Assembly: GCF_001039355.2 (NCBI RefSeq)
Contig: NW_019774225.1
Span: 94,727 to 158,726, forward strand
Length of the DNA: 64,000 nt
Direction: 5' to 3'
Source: Lingula anatina
Taxonomy: Eukaryota; Brachiopoda; Lingulata; Lingulida; Lingulidae
Shown here: positions 59,716 to 64,000 of the stretch, piece after piece
Layout: each line of letters opens with the position of its first letter
How positions within the stretch are numbered: the stretch's first letter is position 1
Made by a program: the position numbers and the translations under genes
Notes under the pieces: model-generated
What the model saw: only the letters and a program-made list of their open reading frames with translations
Told to the model about the DNA's origin: nothing
Databases searched by the model: none

Positions 59716-61392
59716 CAAATACGCAATCGTACCGTGGTAACTGGTACATGTATACTGATTTATGTGTACGTTTTACTTCCAGGTAATCAATATAACAGAC
59801 CACCAGAAGAGGAAGACGTATATTGCCAGTGACACCTTCAACTTAACCACTTCTTTACCCGGACAAAACATGATCAGTGTGCAAATTCCCTTTGCCATTA
59901 CGATAGAAGGTATGTGTTTGTTTGGGCGTGCGCGGGCGTGTGAACGTTTTTGTGCGTGCGTGTTTGTGTGTGTTTGTACGTGCGTGCGATTTAGCTTATT
60001 GATACTGCTTCCCTTCTTACTAGTTGGTTGTACCACAGTTATAAACGTATCCATATATACATATATAACGACGTCCTTTATTAAAGCACATGGTGTTATA
60101 GCTGCATTTTTATATTTAAGTTGGTTATCCCTTGTCACTAATGTGATCTAAATTTCATTTCATTTGACTTTGTCAGCAATTTAATTTGAACAGTTTCAAA
60201 TTGTCATTATTATATTCCGTATGCCAGAATACTAGTGTATACAATATTTTTTGTCTAAACTGTCTACTCTGCAAGTCAGTTTTGTTTCTAACTTTAACTG
60301 TCTGTTCATCGTGATATCGATGTTGCTGTATACGTATACGTTGCTCTCATGTCTTTAAACTGGCAAAAAATTCTATGTCACACGTTATTTTTTGGTTTGT
60401 TACATATTTTGCAAGTTTACAAGGCTGATCAAGATTTCATATATCGTCGAGTTTTTTTTTTTAAATTGCAGAGGACGAAGAGATCCGGGTGACAACAAAG
60501 TATGGTGACAGCCATTGGTACGACTCCGCCATCAGTCATGCAGTGACGCCAGATATGCCGTCCATACGCTGCTTGCTACGGTTACCAACGCCAGAGTGAG
60601 TAGAAAATACAGTGGACTCTTATAACTAAAAAATTAAAGAATTAGCTCTGCGCCAAGTACTAGTGCTGAATCGTTTTCACAGCGGAAATGCCGAAGTGGA
60701 CAAATTGACTGCCCATATGGCAAAGATTCTGCTCTCCATTAGATTCGATACAAGTAAATGTATCAGTGGATGGATCATAGACAGCCATGCACGGTCTTTT
60801 ATTAAAGAACAAAACATCTAACATAACTTGTGCTGTGTTTGTATTTTAGGGAGAAATTGTGGTTCAGATTAAGGAAGACTAAAAACATTTGGGTAAGTAC
60901 TTGAGTGTGATTAAGTTTTTCAGAACTAAATTATATCGTATTGCAAATCAATACTGGTCACGTGTATCCTTAAATGCTGTCAACATAGAGTATATCCTGT
61001 TAAAAACAACACCAAATTATCACCTACAGATAGAATACTCTTGGTGGCTTACTGAAGTTATATCAGCGCAGCATTGATGAGTCGTGACTTCACTTTAACG
61101 TCTATGAATATGATATTCAACGTGTGCATACGTTGCTTTCACATTTGAAATAAATCGTCTCTCTCCTTTTGTAGGCAAAGAGGGGTCTGTCAAACAAACG
61201 GGAAAGTAAGTTGCCTACGTTTTGAGTATTGCTACGAATCCTTCATTATTTTTATTCCTCTATTATATAGTACCATTATAGCGTTTGTAGAGCAAATAAT
61301 TTTATTTGCTTTTAATTGCATAGTGATTGCGATCTTGCAGTCAGTAGCGATTTAAAATAAGTTTGTTTGTGTTTGTAGAATCTTCCTCGTAG
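34913..61392 (+). CDS. Polycystin-1-family receptor/channel, right gene (complete)
   Basis: Coding exons: 34913-34942, 39413-39455, 40732-40838, 41307-41499, 41800-41978, 42361-42526, 43153-43334, 43550-43706, 44021-44215, 44576-44667, 44905-44952, 45440-45559, 45980-46061, 46439-46560, 46957-47181, 47461-47941, 48402-48544, 48689-48922, 49144-49314, 49591-49745, 50374-50559, 50894-51038, 51593-52222, 52579-52696, 53088-53320, 53682-53856, 54096-54191, 54364-54945, 55144-55692, 56093-56361, 57012-57337, 57637-57823, 58335-58478, 58952-59137, 59783-59909, 60472-60595, 60850-60892, 61175-61205, 61379-61392. They sum to 7290 nt: 2429 residues plus TAG. Order of parts: signal peptide, FN3, CUBx2, Thr-rich linker, GAIN-like, degenerate GPS, TM1, PLAT, TM2-TM5, TM6, TOP domain, TM7-TM11, long cytosolic tail. 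Eleven TM segments with PLAT after TM1 is the polycystin-1 plan. It lacks the PKD/REJ repeats of vertebrate PKD1, so it is nearer the PKD1L type. Confidence 0.92.
34943..39412 (+). other. First intron of the right gene
   Basis: A 4.5-kb intron between the two signal-peptide exons. It is AT-rich and holds a poly-A run followed by a long (AT)n tract (35453-35554) and a two-copy direct repeat (acggttactacaaatt) near 37240. No exon with family similarity was found. As a large first intron next to the promoter it is a natural place for regulatory elements, but none is recognisable. Confidence 0.5.
35453..35554. repeat. Poly-A plus (AT)n tract
   Basis: About 23 A followed by about 80 bases of AT in intron 1 of the right gene. 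Confidence 0.95.
39475..39554. repeat. (GT)n with GC-rich variant centre
   Basis: A GT tract interrupted by GCGCGCGCGC-type bases, starting 20 bases after the donor of right-gene exon 2. Alternating purine-pyrimidine sequence of this kind can adopt Z-DNA. Confidence 0.95.
40732..41499 (+). CDS. Right gene fibronectin type III domain (2 exons)
   Basis: Exons 40732-40838 and 41307-41499, residues about 25-124. The first half has NTTAVVIQWSAPATGASLVTQ (core Trp). The second has VNCTHCLGNRQYNSC and ISSLTPGILYAIDV, the closing Leu/Tyr strand. In the left gene all three FN3 domains are single exons, so the intron at 40839 was gained here or lost there. Confidence 0.8.
41800..42526 (+). CDS. Right gene CUB domain 1 (2 exons)
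   Basis: Exons 41800-41978 (179 nt) and 42361-42526 (166 nt), residues about 125-239. It opens with ESCNQVLVAAPVAYFTSSNY, which has the CUB first Cys and the fTSpnYP motif. Next come NQKCYYYV, NDTLKIELGYCESNN and the closing HLLLVGYFTADG and GFNISV. The exon split is at the same place as in the left gene. Confidence 0.82.
43153..43706 (+). CDS. Right gene CUB domain 2 (2 exons)
   Basis: Exons 43153-43334 (182 nt) and 43550-43706 (157 nt), residues about 240-352. Signatures: YQCNHILTDPVGTYLSPDY, GHSCNTTI, the acidic EYEDGYDYVGVFG and a final strand YSVILFWSISDG. It keeps the CUB cysteines better than the left gene's second CUB. Confidence 0.83.
43951..44010. repeat. (TAATA)n pentanucleotide microsatellite
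   Basis: About twelve copies of the pentanucleotide, ending about 10 bases before the acceptor of the right-gene Thr-rich exon at 44021. Confidence 0.95.
44021..44215 (+). CDS. Right gene Thr-rich mucin-like linker exon
   Basis: A 195-nt exon, residues about 353-417, dominated by Thr with Glu and Gln between (TTTTE, TTTTTS types). It is probably an O-glycosylated stalk. The acceptor is preceded by a (TAATA)n microsatellite that ends only about 10 bases before the exon, so a normal pyrimidine tract is missing. Frame continuity and the matching exon in the left gene support it. Confidence 0.75.
44576..47941 (+). CDS. Right gene GAIN-like region (7 exons)
   Basis: Exons 44576-44667, 44905-44952, 45440-45559, 45980-46061, 46439-46560, 46957-47181 and 47461-47941, residues about 418-807. 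The early exons are helical (EMLDNLDSLMEDPDAFADAV; KVSSGLGNLTSVDASAA). The long last exon is beta-rich (FLAFTISDPPTSLLVTI; TYTLIGNFKTKPTETTYLF). Exon count, order and phases match the left gene one for one. No polybasic site is present, unlike the left gene. Confidence 0.78.
44861..44896. repeat. (ATT)n microsatellite
   Basis: ATT run immediately upstream of the acceptor (ATATTCCAG) of the 48-nt right-gene exon at 44905. Confidence 0.93.
46606..46658. repeat. (AAT)n microsatellite
   Basis: About 17 AAT copies followed by GAT copies in a right-gene intron. Confidence 0.95.
48402..48922 (+). CDS. Right gene degenerate GPS and TM1 (2 exons)
   Basis: Exons 48402-48544 (143 nt) and 48689-48922 (234 nt), residues about 808-933. 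The GPS position is marked by RVWNATTSQWETS and then [15 protein letters not shown], with no Cys and no His-Leu-Thr/Ser. After it come [18 protein letters not shown]1 ([20 protein letters not shown], about residues 903-922) and a basic RRRD stop-transfer. The 234-nt exon is highly similar to the left gene's. Confidence 0.88.
48944..49008. repeat. (CAA)n and (AAT)n compound microsatellite
   Basis: Compound trinucleotide run in the right-gene intron after TM1. Confidence 0.93.
49144..50559 (+). CDS. Right gene PLAT/LH2 domain (3 exons)
   Basis: Exons 49144-49314 (171 nt), 49591-49745 (155 nt) and 50374-50559 (186 nt), residues about 934-1103. Hallmarks: YYYRISVLTGLRSS, ANVYFILHGELGKTRPRVL, NNYIMGVPKSLGKLTNMQIW and SPHWLLRKIIVYDV. 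An amphipathic stretch then leads to [17 protein letters not shown] before TM2. This is the cytosolic PLAT after TM1 that defines polycystin-1-type proteins. Confidence 0.93.
49770..49995. mobile_element. Candidate MITE with TAGATCGATCTA palindromes at both ends
   Basis: In a right-gene intron between PLAT exons. Left end: ATTTCCCAGAGATTTAGATC; right end, reverse-complemented: ATTTCCATAGATTTTTAGATC. Each is followed by GATCTA, so the ends are imperfect inverted repeats carrying the palindrome TAGATCGATCTA. A third, near-palindromic copy lies at about 49811. Confidence 0.5.
50682..50720. repeat. (AAT)n microsatellite
   Basis: AAT run in the right-gene intron between the PLAT end and TM2. Confidence 0.93.
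50894..52696 (+). CDS. Right gene TM2-TM5 and intracellular loop (3 exons)
   Basis: Exons 50894-51038, 51593-52222 and 52579-52696, residues about 1104-1401. TM2 is VSVCIAMLFLAMIANAMFF, TM3 is FIGSLLVVPPTVIMIEIF, TM4 is PWGFIIVGYVLVILSVAASG, and TM5 runs from FFSFTQSFIIIQPIK into VVLLAVAFSCIS. The loop between TM3 and TM4 is charged and ends in a lysine-rich stretch. Confidence 0.88.
53088..55692 (+). CDS. Right gene polycystin channel half: TM6, TOP domain, TM7-TM11
   Basis: Exons 53088-53320, 53682-53856, 54096-54191, 54364-54945 and 55144-55692, residues about 1402-1946. TM6 is HLLHLFLLIVICFSN. The extracellular polycystin (TOP) domain follows with paired Cys (GGCSVVEPMYKLTNSCIPYW), then TM7 (FVLLLIQIIWAIFVIYFFV), TM8, TM9 and TM10 (VMNYVGIFVVLLYSFSAAL). 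A pore-loop-like segment (PESMYRLFGAMLGILKYADL) precedes TM11 (LVMILVFVVFAMSMNFILL), which ends NMFMSIINDTL as in PKD2-type channels. Members of the family pair with PKD2-type subunits; whether this one conducts ions cannot be read from sequence. Confidence 0.9.
56093..57337 (+). CDS. Right gene cytosolic tail, linker and coiled-coil-like exons
   Basis: Exons 56093-56361 (269 nt) and 57012-57337 (326 nt), residues about 1947-2144. The first is an acidic, Pro/Ser-rich linker. The second is strongly helical and charged (KMKKSVFDITKELQAMQKSL and REKEVVRRVVAKWHNM), compatible with a coiled coil. PKD1 tails use a coiled coil to bind PKD2; whether this one does the same is inference. Confidence 0.8.
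57637..60892 (+). CDS. Right gene cytosolic tail, ZU5/UPA-like beta-rich modules
   Basis: Exons 57637-57823, 58335-58478, 58952-59137, 59783-59909, 60472-60595 and 60850-60892, residues about 2145-2415. It is beta-rich with two apparently related halves: MGALIAFEPRGQFELESDII and SYDVNGNQWETVP, then KISPAGGVVTTSDCKNLSIT and TVSLQVINITD. The PAGG-hydrophobic strand pattern and the linker VTRLPRK resemble ZU5 domains in tandem followed by a UPA-like stretch, as in ankyrins or PIDD1. The similarity is by eye only. The exons themselves are secure because the frame is unbroken to the stop. Confidence 0.7.
59460..59512. repeat. (TA)n microsatellite, left of the hairpin
   Basis: TA tract ending two bases before the perfect hairpin at 59514. 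Confidence 0.95.
59514..59606. repeat. Perfect 39-bp inverted repeat (hairpin) between two (TA)n tracts
   Basis: Arms 59514-59552 and 59568-59606 are exact reverse complements, separated by a 15-base loop (AAGAAAGAAAGAAAC). The arms include GAACAGCAACTTTTTTGCCC. The structure lies in a right-gene intron and is bracketed by (TA)n tracts at 59460-59512 and 59651-59714. It could be a young foldback element inserted at TA, or an assembly artefact at a TA-rich locus. Confidence 0.85.
59651..59714. repeat. (TA)n microsatellite, right of the hairpin
   Basis: TA tract about 45 bases after the hairpin, in the same right-gene intron. Confidence 0.95.
61175..61392 (+). CDS. Right gene last two exons and stop codon
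   Basis: Exon 61175-61205 (acceptor CTTTTGTAG) encodes AKRGLSNKRE, and the terminal exon from 61379 adds KSSS and TAG at 61390-61392. The end is basic and serine-rich. The terminal-exon call rests on the acceptor GTTTGTAG, frame agreement and the polyadenylation signal 41 bases after the stop. If the donor at 61206 were not used, a stop would follow within a few codons, giving almost the same protein. Confidence 0.65.
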
Positions 61393-61432
61393 TTTAGAGG
61401 ACTGTGTGTTGTCAAACCGGATTAAAATCCCT

Positions 61433-61438
61433 AATAAA
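61433..61438 (+). terminator. Polyadenylation signal AATAAA of the right gene
   Basis: Canonical AATAAA lies 41 bases after the predicted stop codon at 61392, in the sense orientation. This supports the predicted gene end and implies a short 3' UTR. Confidence 0.6.
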
Positions 61439-61682
61439 AAGTTAACCAACCAACAATATCGGAATGAAAGAATTATACTGATTAGTCGAAAACATTGCGT
61501 TCGGCATATATGAAAGTTACATGTAACTTCATTTACAAAAGGAACACGTGTTAGGCTACATAATTTTTATGATTTAATCAATTGTATTTAATCATTCACT
61601 CTATCAAAGTGCGCAACGGTGAGTGAAATTTCACGAATATTGCACGTTTACAAGTCGATGTGTTCTGGCCGCATGCCTTAGG

Positions 61683-61901
61683 CCCCCTTTACACTGGACG
61701 GCGTCCTTTCTGCGTCCAGCAGTACGGCCCTATTTGAGAGTTCAAAAATTATAATACTTTACGTGCCGACAACTGACCGATCATTGAGCATTCATTCTGA
61801 TACAAAATCAATGCTCGTGCCTCCTTATTAAGACCACACCGATGTCAAATTTAATGGTCGCAGAAAGGACGCAGAAAGGACACCGTCCAGTGTAAAGGGG
61901 G
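61683..61901. mobile_element. MITE-like element with 35-bp terminal inverted repeats
   Basis: The left arm 61683-61717 begins CCCCCTTTACACTGGACGG. The right arm 61867-61901 is its reverse complement with one mismatch over 35 bases. The interior has no ORF. CCCCTTTACACT-type ends are common among short DNA transposon derivatives. It lies about 250 bp after the right gene's polyadenylation signal. Confidence 0.7.
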
Positions 61902-63728
61902 TATTACTGTGTTCATGTGTGCTTGTTCATTAATGTATGCTGATAACCCTTAAAATACAGCATGGCATTTGTATTGCAGCAGTTTACGTACGTCTGCATA
62001 ATAAAGTATCATCAAGATATCTATCTTCATTAAAATTACACAAATTAATTTCTCGTTAATTCCTCCCCCCACCCCTCCGTCCCGTCCCACTCTTTCCGAA
62101 AAGGGAGATAAGAGAATAAAGGTAATGGATAAATGGATGAGGTATTGTAACCCCCCTTCCACCCCCTCTACCCCTTGTATCATGGCCACCGCATCGCGAT
62201 ATTGTAAATCAGTCGGGCCGGCATTTTTTTATCAAACTTTTTTTGCTTATATTTGCAAGAACTTTCATACATGCATGCAGCGTGCCTGAGGTGCGACGTT
62301 ATTTTCCACTTACTTCTTTGCATGTAAGCACACTTTTGCATGTGGCAATTGGCTGGCTTATGTATATGGAGAGATTTAACACCTTAGATTTCAGATCAGT
62401 CATGGCTTTTTGGGCAAACATATTAGCTGTGTATGTACCAATATATGTTTACCTCTCCAATTTCATTTTGACTGCTTAATTTGGCGATATTGTGAGGAAG
62501 AAAAATAATGTTGTTCTTTAAAGCATTCGCCTCTGCACACAATTCAGAATAAAGCAAACATCCATACCGGTATCTACATAGGCCAGCATGTACATACCTG
62601 TACCCTACTGTTAGCTCGGTGTTTTGTCGCTGTTCATGTGTAATTCACCACTCCACGTAATATGGATGTCTAGAACTGTTCATGTTTTACAATCTTCACT
62701 GCTTATGACAGAAGAGAAGAAAATTAATAGCTCGATCCTCGTACCCTAGGTTCTAGATTCCGGTATTGCCAGCTCGATCTTGATCTCATATATAACCCAT
62801 AGTAGCAATACCAGACTCTAGCGAACAGAGGCAACTCGGGGGCGTTCTTCTTCAAAATTCTGCCTGGGGCGCTTCCATATTTGGAAGTCACACGTCACAG
62901 CTGTGTCCGCCTGGATCCATATTTGGAAGTCATAAGTCTCGTACGTCACAGGTTTGGCCGCCTGGAGCTGCCTTTCCCGCCTTGCGCGGAGGTCTCGTGC
63001 AGGCGAGACAAGAAGCAATTAAAGTGCCTGACACGGAGTTAGATGTTTGAAATGAAAATATCTTGCAGTCGAAGGTCAGTGCCACAATACAAGCAACATT
63101 CTGCTGTAAAAACTTATTTTCGTGTAGCCATTGCGCAGCCCTTGTAGTGGTATCGGGCATACAGTGTAGCTGTCAAATTTGGCACACGGCAAGCACATGT
63201 ATTGCGCACGTGTATATCTCAGGACTAAATGTTCTTTGATAAGCAAAAAATACAAAAACATTGGATATATCTTTTCTTTCCGAAGAATATTATTTATTTT
63301 TTCACTTTACATCTTAAATACAGCAAATAAAATTAAATAAAGCAGAATTAAATTTGTTTTACGTTTTATTTTGGTCTGATGACATTCAACTGCATTTTCA
63401 CTGCGGAGCAGTTCTATTTGATTGATGGAAAACTTTCATGGCCGCTGGTCTTCAGAGTTAGTAAAAGCGACTCTGCCACAAGGTATATTTAGCCAGCTAG
63501 CTTTTACGTTGCTCTGACGCTCAGGGTAGATCCTCGCCTTCACGGTAGAAAATGCTCTATACGGCGGTTTAGAGAAGGCTTACACACTCAAAAATTTTCC
63601 TCGTAGATAATATCTGCTTTGATAATGGAAAATCATATTTTGGTTGGTCGCCTCCTTTAAATATAAATATTGTAACAATAAAGGTAAACCTGGAAGACTA
63701 AATAAATTTAAATTAAATACACTTATAG

Positions 63729-63835
63729 TCCCAGCAAACACAGAACGTTATTATAACGTTACCATAACGTTACCATAAAGCTTTTTTTTATACAAACCGT
63801 TCTGGTAACGCTATATAATAACGTATTTGCTGGGA
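63729..63835. mobile_element. 107-bp MITE-like element rich in AACGTTA repeats
   Basis: The ends are TCCCAGCAAACAC and, in reverse complement, TCCCAGCAAATAC. The interior repeats the palindromic AACGTT motif (AACGTTATTATAACGTTACC and similar). A degenerate relative occurs at 7281-7362. It is non-coding. Confidence 0.6.
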
Positions 63836-64000
63836 ATGGTGTTTAAATGGACATGGAGTATGGGATGTATTTTGTGAAAAGAATAGGCATTTCAAATCGA
63901 AATGAGTTCTGGGGCATTACTGAAGCAAATATTACAAAGCTGTTCTATTTATTTATTTATTTATTTGGAATAAATCCAATTAACACGATTCTCTGAACAG

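Larger units (their letters stand above)
61439..64000. other. Intergenic region downstream of the right gene
   Basis: About 2.5 kb with no supportable coding exon. It contains two MITE-like elements (61683-61901 and 63729-63835) and a short tandem duplication around 62872-62975. The open frames here are short, start in low-complexity sequence or lack splice context, and match no family I recognise. Confidence 0.55.

Noticed and set aside
59459-59803. Long Tyr-Ile repeat ORFs on both strands
   Set aside because: Translations of (TA)n microsatellites and of the hairpin, not genes.
1-64000. CRISPR arrays, operons, bacterial promoters, tRNA or rRNA genes
   Set aside because: Nothing of the kind is visible. 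The repeats are microsatellites or transposon-like, and the gene structure is eukaryotic.

Overview
This is a eukaryotic window: AT-rich DNA, many short exons with GT/AG splice sites, large introns, numerous dinucleotide and trinucleotide microsatellites, and several MITE-like inverted-repeat elements. The gene content (MAM, fibronectin III, CUB, PLAT and polycystin transmembrane modules) and frequent tacatgta words fit a marine invertebrate bilaterian, such as a lophotrochozoan or an invertebrate deuterostome. I cannot name the species.

The window holds two large polycystin-1-family genes arranged head to head. The left gene is on the minus strand. Its coding start is at 27733 and it runs off the left edge of the window, with 36 coding exons (2159 codons) assembled here without a frame break. 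The right gene is on the plus strand from 34913 to 61392. It appears complete: 39 coding exons, 2429 residues and a stop, followed by an AATAAA signal at 61433. About 7 kb of non-coding DNA (27844-34912) separates the two start codons and should hold both promoters.

Both proteins share this order: signal peptide split over very short exons, adhesion modules, FN3, CUB, CUB, Thr-rich linker, GAIN-like region, a degenerate GPS, TM1, PLAT, TM2-TM5, and then the polycystin channel half. The left gene adds three MAM-FN3 repeats at its N-terminus; the right gene has one FN3. Many exon lengths from the GAIN-like region to TM6 are identical between the genes (225, 234, 171, 155, 186, 145, 118 and 233 nt), so they are paralogues from an inverted duplication. 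The right gene extends to a polycystin TOP domain, TM7-TM11 and a long cytosolic tail that resembles tandem ZU5/UPA modules. The left gene's equivalent half lies outside the window.

Region by region: 1-9.2 kb holds left-gene membrane, PLAT and GAIN exons; 9.2-11.7 kb the Thr-rich and CUB exons; 12.2-21.6 kb the three MAM-FN3 modules; 21.6-27.8 kb large introns and signal-peptide exons; 27.8-34.9 kb the divergent intergenic region; 34.9-39.5 kb the right-gene signal exons and a 4.5-kb first intron; 40.7-44.2 kb FN3, CUB and Thr-rich exons; 44.6-48.5 kb GAIN-like; 48.7-55.7 kb membrane, PLAT and channel exons; 56.1-61.4 kb the cytosolic tail; 61.4-64 kb non-coding DNA with MITE-like elements. 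Both products are most simply read as large surface receptor/channel proteins that may partner with PKD2-type channels. No expression evidence is available here. All exon boundaries are my own reading of splice sites, frame continuity and paralogue agreement.
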